Origin: Phycisphaeraceae bacterium
Lineage (GTDB): Bacteria; Planctomycetota; Phycisphaerae; Phycisphaerales; UBA1924
Assembly (NCBI GenBank): GCA_019636535.1
Contig: JAHBXK010000001.1
Span: 278,353 to 342,352 of the forward strand
Length of the DNA: 64,000 nucleotides
Direction of reading: 5' to 3'
Part shown: one piece after another, positions 39,955 to 48,562 of the stretch
How positions within the stretch are numbered: position 1 is the stretch's first letter
Layout of the letters: every line of letters starts with the position of its first letter
Made by a program: the position numbers and the translations under genes
Notes under the pieces: model-generated
Databases searched by the model: none
Told to the model about the DNA's origin: nothing
What the model saw: the letters and a program-made list of their open reading frames with translations, nothing else

Positions 39955-41487
39955 TTACGGGCAGCCGGGGAGCCACGCCTCGAGGAAGTCCAGGAGGTCG
40001 GCCAGATCCCACACGCCGTCGGCGTTGTAGTCACCAGCGCAGGAGGCGCCGCTGTTGCCGCCGCCGCCCGACGCCGTGTTGTTGACGTAGTTGCCGGCGA
40101 CCAGGAACGAGAAGTCGTAGCCGACGCTCGTCCAGCCGTTGGCGACCGGGGGGTGACCCTCGAGGGTCGGGTCCCAGTACACGCCCGGGTTGAACATGAT
40201 GTCGCAGTCCGTGCCGCAGACGTAGTTACGGCAGAAGTACGCCCGCTCGTTGAACGAGAAGGTGTCCTGGTTGCCGATCGACAGCCAGTAGTGGCGGCCC
40301 TTGGGCAGCAGGATGTTCAGGTCGTGGAACTCGACGCGGTAAGCGCGGAGCAGGCGACCATCGATCGTCACGCTGAAGCCCAGGTCGACGGCCTTGGTCG
40401 AGAGACCCTGGCGATCGGAGGGAACGCTGTTGCCGACGATGTACGACGGCTCCTTGCAGTCGTTGTCGTAGATCTCGAAGAAGCCGCGAACGATGTCGCA
40501 GTTCGTGAAGATGCAGCCCTCGATGTAGCAGACGCGGAAGTCCTGGCACGGATTGACGACGAAGTCGTCGGCCGAGCGGTTGTTCCAGGTCGTCGTCGAG
40601 CGCTCAGAGCGCGAGCCCAGATCGCCCGAGGTGCGGTAGCGGTCAACGCCGCCGTTGTCCTTCAGGATCTTGCACGGATCAGCGCAGACCGTGAAGGCCA
40701 GGTCGGTGCAGCCGATGCAGCACTCGTCGACCGACTCCCAGCCGTACGCCGGGAACGAGAACTGGCCCCACACGCCCGTCGGGACGCCCTCGATCTTCTT
40801 GGCGACGGCGCCCTTGACGTTGCCGTGGCCCGTCGTGGCGAAGTACGACTTGTCGCACATGCCCATCGTGAGGCACTGATTGTCGGTCTTGCCGATCAGC
40901 GACACCCAGTACGCGCCGCCCTTGAGGACGATGTTGTTGTCAGGCGAGGGCTGGTTGGCGATGATGAACGTGTACGTGACCGCGAAGTAGCCGCCGCCGA
41001 GGTTGGCGCCGACCACCGGGGTCTCGTGAACGTTGAACGTGTAGAGCAACTCGCCCGGGCAGCCGTCGCAGTCGGCGTACAGCTCGAGCTTCGCCTTGCG
41101 AAGACCAGCGATCGAGTTCGTGATCAGAACGCCCGAGATCGACTTCAGGTCGTGGACCTGACCCTCGCAGAGGTAGAAGTCGTCCGCGGCCTTGGCGCCG
41201 TTCGGCACGCCGCCGCCGAGGTGCGACAACTGGCCGTCACGGCCGTCCCAGGAGCCGTTGTCCCAGCCCACGCACTGGCAGGCCGGAGCGCCCTGGGAGA
41301 ACAGCGACGTATCGAGCGTGAAGTCCAACGCGCGACGGAGAGTCAACTCCGGCGCAGGAACAGCCGCCGCCTTGGGAGCAGCCTTCTCGCTGATCCGGGC
41401 AACGGGGGCCTTGTCGGCAGCGAAAGCGCTACCGGCGACGAGCAACGTCGCACAGGCCAGAGTCATCGTGTGACACTTACGAAACAT
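39955..41487 (-). CDS. Cys-rich secreted protein with dockerin-like tail, probably highly expressed
   Basis: 510 residues. Signal peptide 1-23 (MTLACATLLVAGSAFA). The body looks like two related beta-sandwich halves, each with an ADDF phrase: GAKAADDFYLCEGQVHDLKS and NRSADDFVVNPCQDFRVCYI, with many cysteines. The tail DYNADGVWDLADLLDFLEAW ends in a Cys-Pro, a shortened dockerin-like unit. The ribosome site AGGAGG is perfect, a strong terminator follows, and third positions favour C (AAC, GAC, AAG) unlike other minus-strand genes nearby. This is typical of an abundant surface protein. No catalytic site is recognised. Confidence 0.85.
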   Translation of the reverse strand: MFRKCHTMTLACATLLVAGSAFAADKAPVARISEKAAPKAAAVPAPELTLRRALDFTLDTSLFSQGAPACQCVGWDNGSWDGRDGQLSHLGGGVPNGAKAADDFYLCEGQVHDLKSISGVLITNSIAGLRKAKLELYADCDGCPGELLYTFNVHETPVVGANLGGGYFAVTYTFIIANQPSPDNNIVLKGGAYWVSLIGKTDNQCLTMGMCDKSYFATTGHGNVKGAVAKKIEGVPTGVWGQFSFPAYGWESVDECCIGCTDLAFTVCADPCKILKDNGGVDRYRTSGDLGSRSERSTTTWNNRSADDFVVNPCQDFRVCYIEGCIFTNCDIVRGFFEIYDNDCKEPSYIVGNSVPSDRQGLSTKAVDLGFSVTIDGRLLRAYRVEFHDLNILLPKGRHYWLSIGNQDTFSFNERAYFCRNYVCGTDCDIMFNPGVYWDPTLEGHPPVANGWTSVGYDFSFLVAGNYVNNTASGGGGNSGASCAGDYNADGVWDLADLLDFLEAWLPGCP

Positions 41488-42033
41488 TTGAACCTCCTAC
41501 AACAGAAACAGAACACAACACCCTGTGAACGAATCCACGTGTCGCCCGTGGTGCGAGTAACGAACTCGCCGCGTTCGATTGTGCAAACTTGCAGGCCCCA
41601 ACTCGCCCTTGGCACGTCGCCGGTACTGGGTCGGGGGCGAACCTCCTTCAGTCAGTGCTTTTGCCACCTTCCAACCGAAAGCCTCTTGGCTCTCTTGCGG
41701 GCTTTCGCCCAGAACCCGCTCGTTTGCTCGCGAGCACCATGTTTCTATCACAACCGGTTCCGGGGTGCAAGCCCCTACACCCAGAAAATGTGGTATAGAC
41801 AGCACTTGTGACTTTTCGGACCCGCCCACACTCCGCGCCAGCATCCCACCGTCACCCACATCAACACTGATCGCAAATCCTTGCTATACAACGCTTTGAG
41901 ACGCAGTTCCGAAGCGAAACGCGCAGACTTGCTAGCCGCCCCCAATCGATCGACCATGCGTTGTTATCGGATCCGACCCACCCGACAACCTACCCACCTG
42001 AATTGTGGATATCTCCGTCTCGACCCACCTGTT
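41488..42033. other. Long divergent-free intergenic region with a 12-base palindrome
   Basis: 546 bases lie between the start of the secreted dockerin protein and the end of the CHAD-Ppx gene; no coding frame is convincing. A perfect palindrome TGCTCGCGAGCA is at 41725-41736, about 240 bases upstream of the secreted gene, and could be a regulator site. A TGTGGATAT at about 42005 matches a DnaA box in eight of nine positions but is alone. The base composition is visibly less GC-rich than the genes on both sides. Confidence 0.45.
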
Positions 42034-44904
42034 TCAGGATTCGCCCCAACCACCGCTCACAACGCCACGCTTCCGGGTCACCACGACCGCCCCGCCCGGT
42101 CCTTCCCCACCCTCGCGCGCGCCCGACGCGCTCGCGCTGCTCGTCCAGTCGTACGCCACCTCACGCTTCAGCAACTCGCCGAGCAATCCGGACTTGCGAT
42201 GCGAGCCCCAGATGTCAACGCTCGGCTCACTCGCGCTCGTCACGCGCACCACGATCTGCGCTGCGCCCACGTCCAGCTCGATCCCCGTCACGCTCTGCGT
42301 GTGCGTCCGGTCGAGCCCGTCCGCCACGCGCAGCACACCCGACAACCACCGCACCAGCGCGCGGTCTCCCTCCTCCAGCGCTGAGAACGCCGCGTGCCGA
42401 ACCTTCGGCTCCGCCGACCGGTGATACCGCGCCACGTTCGCCACCACCGCCTTCTCGCGCGTCGTTAGCCCGCTCAGGTTCGCGTGAACGATCAGGTGAT
42501 ACGAGTGCTTGTGGTGACGCGCGTAGTTGATCAGATACCCGACGTCGTGCAGCACCGCCGACGCCTCCAGCAGCAGCCGATCGCGATCCGTCAGCGCTGC
42601 CGACTCAACCCCCAGCGCCTCCCACGCCCCACGCAGTTGGTCGAACAGGCTCAGCGATAACCTCGCCACGTGCTCCGAGTGCGCACGTTCATACGAACAC
42701 GCCCGCGCAAACCGCCGAACACCGCGCATCACGCTCGCCCCGTCCCGCCCTTCCGCAACGCCCCCGCCCGTCCGCTCCGCGACCATGCTCAACATCAGCC
42801 CGTCGCGAATCCCACCCTCGTGCGCCCTGATCGTGTTGCACTCAAACCGCGCCAGCATCGCGTCCGCCAGCACCAGCCCCGGCAGAATGATGTCCGCACG
42901 ATCCGCGGGCAACCCGGGGATCCGCGGCCGGGCCTTCACCGGCGTCTTGCGAACCAGGTCCATCATGTGCCGCAAATCCGCTCGCTTGATCTGTTGGCCC
43001 TGCACCGACCGATCGAACAGCCCCCCCATCGCCCCGCCGGCCCCCTCCCCCACCCCGTTCGCCCCCGCATCGCGAAGCACCACCATCCCCGCCAGCGTCG
43101 TCAGCGTCCCACCCGTCCCGATCACCACCGTCGGGTACACCCGCGGCGTCCCCACGTGCTCTTTGATCAACCTCCGAACGTACTTCCTCAACTCGTCAAA
43201 CCGATCCCGGCTCACGTCCGGCTCACCCCCAAACCGCTCCGCCAGACGCACCGCCCCCACCGGAACCGTGAACACCCTTTCGATCACACCGCCTCCCCGC
43301 CCGTCCCCACCCTCAGGCGACCCGACCGACAACACCAGTTCCGTGCTCCCCCCACCGATATCCACCACCAGCGCCGGCGTGCCCGACAGGTCAAACGCCC
43401 GCGCCGCCGACCGATACGCGTACTCGGCCTCCTGCACCGCCGAGATCACCCGCACCTCCAGCCCCGTCCGCTCGCGGATCCGTCTCACCAGGTCCCCGCT
43501 GTTCGCCCCGTCGCGCGCGGCCGCCGTCGCGATCACCCGCGTCTCCACCGCCCCGTACCCCTTCGCGATCGACACCATCCGCTCCACCGTCACCGCCGTG
43601 TGCTCGATCGCGTCCGGGTCCATCTTGCCGTGCGTGTGCAACCCGCGCCCGAGTCGGGTGATCTCCTTCTCGTCGTCCAGCACCCGGTACGAGCCGTCCG
43701 CGTTCGTCTCCGCGATGATCAGCCGGATGCTGTTCGACCCGACGTCGATCGCCGCCAGTCGGACCTTCCCGCCGACACTCCGCTTCGTCCCGTTCAACTC
43801 CCCCGCACCCGTCGCGCCCACTACACCCGCACCCGTCTTCGCCCGGAGCGCTGACGCGCTCGTCCCTCGCGCCACCAACGGCTTCACATCGACCAACCCC
43901 ACCGAGTTCACCCCACCCGCTGACCCCGTCTCACCACTCTTCTCCGCGCCCTTCGCCGCCCGCCGCACCCGCTCAACCAACCCGCGCCACGCCGGCGTCG
44001 ACTCAAACCGCGCCCACTTCGCCTTCGCCCCTTCCCTCAGCGAAGCAAGCCCCGCCTCCTCGGCCTTCAACACCGCCCGCACCACCCCGTCATCAACTCC
44101 CTCCAGCGGCCCCCTCAACCACCGCACAAGATTGAACTGATCGTTGAAAGTACCCAGTGCCCGCTGCAATCCCGCCAGTTCCCGCTCCACGCGCGCATAC
44201 CGCTCCCCCACCCACGCCGATCGATACGCGTCGATCGTGTACCGCAGCCGCTTCACCGCGATCCGCACGCGATGCAGCCGATCGTCATCGCAACCCGCCA
44301 GCCCCGCCGTCAACCCCTTCAAGATCTCCACCCGCTCGTCGATGCGACCCTCGACACACTCCTTCGCGTCCGTTCGCGCCGAAGCGTCCGCAACCTTCGC
44401 CGCCAGCCGTCGCTCCAACCGCAGCAACTCCTCCAGCGACTCGTTCATCCGATCCGCGTCGATCCCCACCACCGCGCTCCGCTTCGCCTGCTTCTCAGCG
44501 CACACCCGCAGCGCCCGATACCGCTTCCGCGCAGCGCCCTCCGCGCCCGCCTCACGCTCGCGCAGCGTCTTGATCAGCACGTCATAATCCCGCCTCGCGC
44601 CGCAAGACCGCCGCAGCCCGCGCACGTGCTTCCGCAGCCGGCGCACCACCTTCTCCGGCAGCGCCCCGTCCAGCGCGCTCAACGTCGATCCCGCCCGCCT
44701 GCACGCCACACGCAGCCGATGAACCCGCACCGCCAGCGCGGCCGAGTCCTCCCCCTCCGCCGGCAAGCGCTTCAGCGCACGCCGAACCCGCTCCAGCCGT
44801 TCGTGAATCAGCCGACCCACCGCCCCCTCTTCCGCAACACCCGCCCGCCGGGCCTTGCCCGCCCGGTCATCGCTCGCTCGGCGCTGGGTCCGCTTCTTCG
44901 GCAC
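42034..44904 (-). CDS. CHAD - exopolyphosphatase (Ppx/GppA) - HD fusion protein
   Basis: 956 residues with three parts. Residues about 25-310 are a CHAD domain (VHRLRVACRRAGSTLSAL and VRIAVKRLRYTIDAY, both with the conserved His-x4-Arg style basic helices). Residues about 385-700 are the Ppx/GppA phosphatase: AIDVGSNSIRLIIAE, VVDIGGGSTELVLS and VIGTGGTLTTLAGM. Residues about 740-930 are the C-terminal HD-type domain of long Ppx proteins with SEHVARLSLSLFDQL, ASAVLHDVGYLIN and YHLIVHANL. Ppx removes phosphate from polyphosphate or pppGpp; CHAD binds polyphosphate. A low-complexity Gly/Ala linker joins the first two parts. It is likely a polyphosphate-processing enzyme with its own binding domain. 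Confidence 0.92.
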   Translation of the reverse strand: MPKKRTQRRASDDRAGKARRAGVAEEGAVGRLIHERLERVRRALKRLPAEGEDSAALAVRVHRLRVACRRAGSTLSALDGALPEKVVRRLRKHVRGLRRSCGARRDYDVLIKTLREREAGAEGAARKRYRALRVCAEKQAKRSAVVGIDADRMNESLEELLRLERRLAAKVADASARTDAKECVEGRIDERVEILKGLTAGLAGCDDDRLHRVRIAVKRLRYTIDAYRSAWVGERYARVERELAGLQRALGTFNDQFNLVRWLRGPLEGVDDGVVRAVLKAEEAGLASLREGAKAKWARFESTPAWRGLVERVRRAAKGAEKSGETGSAGGVNSVGLVDVKPLVARGTSASALRAKTGAGVVGATGAGELNGTKRSVGGKVRLAAIDVGSNSIRLIIAETNADGSYRVLDDEKEITRLGRGLHTHGKMDPDAIEHTAVTVERMVSIAKGYGAVETRVIATAAARDGANSGDLVRRIRERTGLEVRVISAVQEAEYAYRSAARAFDLSGTPALVVDIGGGSTELVLSVGSPEGGDGRGGGVIERVFTVPVGAVRLAERFGGEPDVSRDRFDELRKYVRRLIKEHVGTPRVYPTVVIGTGGTLTTLAGMVVLRDAGANGVGEGAGGAMGGLFDRSVQGQQIKRADLRHMMDLVRKTPVKARPRIPGLPADRADIILPGLVLADAMLARFECNTIRAHEGGIRDGLMLSMVAERTGGGVAEGRDGASVMRGVRRFARACSYERAHSEHVARLSLSLFDQLRGAWEALGVESAALTDRDRLLLEASAVLHDVGYLINYARHHKHSYHLIVHANLSGLTTREKAVVANVARYHRSAEPKVRHAAFSALEEGDRALVRWLSGVLRVADGLDRTHTQSVTGIELDVGAAQIVVRVTSASEPSVDIWGSHRKSGLLGELLKREVAYDWTSSASASGAREGGEGPGGAVVVTRKRGVVSGGWGES

Positions 44905-45062
44905 GGCTGTCTGCTTCCATCCGAGTCAACTCGAAACGCCCGAGGCATAGCCTTCCACCACCAACCACCCGGCGACCGATGGTGCATCCGCTCGCCTCTC
45001 CAGCCTAGCACGCCGCCGCAGAGAAAGTGTTAAGACTCGCGACCAACCCGCCAGGAACGCAC

Positions 45063-46145
45063 ATGCCCCCCACCATCGACCTCCGTTCCGACACCGTCTC
45101 CCGCCCAACCCCCGCCATGCGCCAAGTCATGGCCCAGGCCGAGGTTGGAGACGACGTCCTCGGCGACGACCCCACCGTCCTCAATCTCCAATCGCACGTT
45201 GCCCGGATCATGGGCAAGCCCGCCGCCTGCTTCGTCCCCTCAGGCACCATGGCCAACCAGGTCGCCATCCGCGCCCACACCGAGCCAGGCGACGAACTCC
45301 TCGCCCACCGCGACTCCCACATCATCCATTACGAAACCGGCGCCCCCGCTGCGCTCTCGGGCGTCATGATCGCCCCGCTCGACGGACCCGACGGACAGTT
45401 CGACGCCGACGACGTCCGCGCGGCCGTCCGCCCGCGCTCCTCCCACTTCGCCTGCTCCAAACTCCTCGTCGTCGAGAACACCCACAACCGCGGCGGCGGT
45501 TCCATCTGGCCCCTCGACAAGATCGCGCGTGTCACCGCCGTGGCACGCGAGTTGGGCCTCCACACCCACCTCGACGGCGCACGAATCTGGAACGCCTGCG
45601 CAACCACCGGCATCGACCCCGCCGAATACGCCCGCCACTTCGACTCGGTCTCCTGCTGCTTCTCCAAGGGGCTGGGCGCGCCCGCCGGCTCCGCGGTCTG
45701 CGGCAACCCCGACTTCATCGCACGAGTCCACCGCTTCCGCAAGATGTTCGGCGGCGCCATGCGCCAGGCCGGCATCCTCGCCGCGGCCTGCCGATACGCC
45801 CTCGACCACCACCGCGCGCGCCTCACCGATGATCACCGCAACGCGCGCGCCCTCGCCGCAGGCGCATCCTCCATCAACGGCCTCTCCGTCATCAACCCCG
45901 TCGAGTCCAACATGGTCTTCATCCGCATCGACCCGCGTCTGGGCACCGCCGCCGACTTCGCCCGCTCGCTCGAAGCACACGCCGTGCGCTCGCTTCCCAA
46001 CCGCCCCGACGTCCTCCGGGCCGTCTGCCACATCGACGTCGACGCCGACATGATCTCCCGCGCGATCGAGGCGCTCCGCGCGTGCGCAACACAAGCCCCG
46101 GCCGCAACCATGCCCGCCGCCGGCCTCAAACCCGTGCGTTCATAA
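45063..46145 (+). CDS. ltaE: Low-specificity L-threonine aldolase
   Basis: 360 residues from ATG at 45063 (MPPTIDLRSDTVSRPTPAMR), with AGGA seven bases before. The family opening DLRSDTVS and GDDVLGDDPTV, then FVPSGTMANQVAIRAH, HLDGARIWNA and the PLP-lysine motif VSCCFSKGLGAPAGSAV (Lys in SKGLGAP) are all present. The enzyme cleaves threonine/allo-threonine to glycine and acetaldehyde using PLP. Length is normal for the family. It stands alone, divergent from the CHAD-Ppx gene. Confidence 0.95.
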   Translation: MPPTIDLRSDTVSRPTPAMRQVMAQAEVGDDVLGDDPTVLNLQSHVARIMGKPAACFVPSGTMANQVAIRAHTEPGDELLAHRDSHIIHYETGAPAALSGVMIAPLDGPDGQFDADDVRAAVRPRSSHFACSKLLVVENTHNRGGGSIWPLDKIARVTAVARELGLHTHLDGARIWNACATTGIDPAEYARHFDSVSCCFSKGLGAPAGSAVCGNPDFIARVHRFRKMFGGAMRQAGILAAACRYALDHHRARLTDDHRNARALAAGASSINGLSVINPVESNMVFIRIDPRLGTAADFARSLEAHAVRSLPNRPDVLRAVCHIDVDADMISRAIEALRACATQAPAATMPAAGLKPVRS

Positions 46146-46175
46146 CCTCACCGATGCGCAGCGCGTTTCGCCCGC

Positions 46176-47084
46176 TCACTCCGACCGCGTGATCGTGAAC
46201 GTCGTTTCCGACGCCCGGCCGAACACCATGCCCTGCGCGTCGCCAACCATCCGGAACTTCTCGCGGAACTCGGCCCGGCGCGTCCCAGTCCCCGATCGGA
46301 ACTCCATGTTCAACGACGGCTCGAACCGCTCGATGCGAAACACACCCTTGTCGTCGGTCTTGCTCGGCTCCAGCGTGTACTCGCCCGTCCCGGCCAGTTT
46401 CGCATCCCGATCCTTGATCGACTCGACCGCCAGGTGCATGTTCGTGCTCAGCCTGCCCAGCATCGGCACGTTCAGCGACTGATCCACCCGCCACGAGTCG
46501 CCAACCTTCGCGTCCCCGCGCTCCGCCTTCGGATAGAACACCGGCCCCCACCGGAACTTCGCCCACTCCTCCCCGACCAGTTGATTCGCAAACTCCGTGA
46601 ACTGCGACTGCCGCACCAGTTCCGCGTCCGATGCGCACTCCACAACGGCCCCCTTCTCATCGAACTTGAAGGTCACCGTCACACCCACGATCGGACGCAG
46701 CGCCACGATCAGCGGGTTCTGCGCGTCGGTCTCCTCGCGCGCTGCAGCGCTGTCGAACTTCAGCGTCCGGTTCGGGTCCTCCACGCTCGACTTCAACTTC
46801 GTCAGCGTCATCCCGATCGTCACGCCCTTCGCCGACGCGTCCACGACCTTCATCTCGAACTCGCCGTCGTGCTTGACCGTCCGCTTCACCTCCATCGTCT
46901 GCCCCGGCACGTCCGTCGTCTCCACCCGCTCCACCTTGAAGCCGAACTTCGCCGTCTCCCCGGTCTTGTACGCGTGATGCAGGTTGATCGAATCGGCCGC
47001 CGACGCCCGAGCCGAGCCGACGAACAGCGACACCATCACGGCCAGCGCCGTCACGAGCAAACCAGAGCGAAACTGAACCTTCAT
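46176..47084 (-). CDS. Secreted protein of unknown function
   Basis: 302 residues from the ATG at 47084, with a perfect AGGAGG ribosome site; a longer frame upstream is not used. The signal peptide is residues 1-30 (MVSLFVGSARASA). The rest is beta-rich with repeated phrases such as GETAKFGFKVERVET, GVTIGMTLTKLKSSV and VGVTVTFKFDEKGAVV, ending FGRASETTFTITRS. It resembles uncharacterised secreted planctomycete proteins (DUF6263-like layout); I do not assign a function. It converges with ltaE. Confidence 0.75.
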   Translation of the reverse strand: MKVQFRSGLLVTALAVMVSLFVGSARASAADSINLHHAYKTGETAKFGFKVERVETTDVPGQTMEVKRTVKHDGEFEMKVVDASAKGVTIGMTLTKLKSSVEDPNRTLKFDSAAAREETDAQNPLIVALRPIVGVTVTFKFDEKGAVVECASDAELVRQSQFTEFANQLVGEEWAKFRWGPVFYPKAERGDAKVGDSWRVDQSLNVPMLGRLSTNMHLAVESIKDRDAKLAGTGEYTLEPSKTDDKGVFRIERFEPSLNMEFRSGTGTRRAEFREKFRMVGDAQGMVFGRASETTFTITRSE

Positions 47085-47441
47085 GAACCAACCTCCTGTT
47101 GAGCCGGTCGAACGAGCCTTGCGCCACGCCCATCCCGGCAGCGATTTCTCAATCCAAACGCCCGCGCACGCAAGCGCCCGAGCAGGCCAAACCTTCTTCG
47201 GCCACGACGAAGCGTACGACCGAGCACGAACACCCAGCCCAAGCCAACCGCACACCCGCACACGCGACCATGCGTTATCGACAACCCCGCGCGTTCTCTT
47301 CGCAACGCCACCAGCACCACAACCGGGGGTGATTCTCGACACACGGTGGCGGCGCTCGCCCCCGCCGTGTTACAGTCAGTTTCTCAGCGGCCGATCTCCC
47401 AACCCGATGCCCTCGAGCGACTTATCAGACCCGGAGCACGC
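47085..47441. other. Divergent intergenic region, no gene seen
   Basis: 357 bases between two divergent genes contain no convincing reading frame. AGGAGG precedes the minus-strand gene and CGGAG the plus-strand one. I see no clear promoter boxes or hairpins. Confidence 0.5.
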
Positions 47442-47858
47442 ATGACCCAGCAGGCGCCAACCGACGAGAAACGCTGCTCGCTCTGCGGCAAGGACGTCTC
47501 CACCAGAACCCGCGCCACCGACGCACAGGGCCGCTTCATCTGCGCTGAGTGCCTGGAGAAGGCAAGAGCCGCCCGCCCGGCACAACAGGCCCCCGCGCCC
47601 ACCGCGCAGACCGGCCGATCTCGCGCCCCCGATCGCGCTTCCGGACCCGACGACGTCATGTCGCGCCTCGTCGATGAGTCGCTCGAACAGGCCAAGTCCG
47701 GCTGCCCCAACTGCCGTGCGCCCTTCAAGCCCAACCAGGTCATCTGCGTCAAGTGCGGTTACCACCGCGAGAAGGGAGCCGCACTCCACACCACCGTGCA
47801 GAAGCCCAAGCCCGGCAAAGGCGGCAAGGGCGGCTGGTTCTCATGGGGCAAGAAGTAG
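47442..47858 (+). CDS. Small double zinc-ribbon protein
   Basis: 138 residues from ATG at 47442, with CCGGAG before it. Two zinc knuckle pairs are visible: RCSLCGKDVS with CAECLEKA near the N-terminus, and GCPNCRAPFKPNQVICVKCGYH in the second half, joined by a Pro/Ala/Gln-rich linker. The end is basic (KPKPGKGGKGGWFSWGKK). No catalytic part. It may bind nucleic acid or a protein partner; no family with known function is recognised. Confidence 0.7.
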   Translation: MTQQAPTDEKRCSLCGKDVSTRTRATDAQGRFICAECLEKARAARPAQQAPAPTAQTGRSRAPDRASGPDDVMSRLVDESLEQAKSGCPNCRAPFKPNQVICVKCGYHREKGAALHTTVQKPKPGKGGKGGWFSWGKK

Positions 47859-47923
47859 ACGGATCAACCCCTCCGAATCCCCGTCTCTGAATCCCCTCCC
47901 TCGCTTCCGGCGATTCAGTGGGC

Positions 47924-48562
47924 ATGCCCGCCGCAACCACCGATCAAGCCCTCACCCGCGCTCGCGCAACCCAGACCTCCCCGCACGATGCGCAGCCGAT
48001 CCGCGCTGATGCGCCCACCCCGCCGATCCCGGCGCCCGCCACCCCTGACACGTTCTCCCAAGCCCCGCTCAGCCCGGGCCGCTGGCTCCTCCACAGCCGT
48101 GTCACCGTCCCAGCCCATCGCGATCAGGTCTTCCCCTTCTTCCAATCCCCCGAGAACCTCGAGCAACTCACCCCGCCTTGGCTCAACTTCCGGATCATCA
48201 CCCCCACGCCCATCCCCATGCGCCCGGGCGCGATCATCGACTACCGCATCTCGCTCCGCGGCCTGCCCATGCGCTGGCGCACGCTCATCGAGTCGTTCGA
48301 CCCGCCCGCGCGGTTCATCGACACCCAGGTCCGCGGCCCCTACCGCCTCTGGCGACACGAGCACCTCTTCGAGCCGATCACACTCCCCGACGGCCGCGAC
48401 GCCACGATCATCACCGACCGCGTCGAGTACGCGCTCCGCTGGCCCGCCAACACCGGCCCACTCGCCAACCTCATCCACCGCCGACTCGTCGCCCCGGACC
48501 TTCAACGGATCTTCAAGTTCCGCTCCCTCCGCATGCGCGAACTGTTCGGATCACTGCGCTGA
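47924..48562 (+). CDS. SRPBCC (START-like) domain protein
   Basis: 212 residues from ATG at 47924 (MPAATTDQ); a GTG two codons earlier is equal. The N-terminal 45 residues are Pro/Thr-rich and disordered. The core, residues about 55-210, matches the SRPBCC/polyketide-cyclase family: VTVPAHRDQVFPFFQSPENL, PGAIIDYRISLRGLPMRWRT, and FKFRSLRMRELFG at the end. Such proteins bind hydrophobic ligands in a helix-grip fold. Its last 12 bases overlap the end of the convergent gene at 48551. Confidence 0.82.
   Translation: MPAATTDQALTRARATQTSPHDAQPIRADAPTPPIPAPATPDTFSQAPLSPGRWLLHSRVTVPAHRDQVFPFFQSPENLEQLTPPWLNFRIITPTPIPMRPGAIIDYRISLRGLPMRWRTLIESFDPPARFIDTQVRGPYRLWRHEHLFEPITLPDGRDATIITDRVEYALRWPANTGPLANLIHRRLVAPDLQRIFKFRSLRMRELFGSLR

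Noticed and set aside
40153..41811. 552-codon + strand frame over the secreted dockerin gene
   Set aside because: Antisense to a gene with signal peptide, ribosome site and terminator; composition is Arg/Val/Ala-rich without domains.
42004..42013. Possible DnaA box TGTGGATAT
   Set aside because: Eight of nine positions match but it stands alone with no cluster, and it lies 19 kb from the skew switch.
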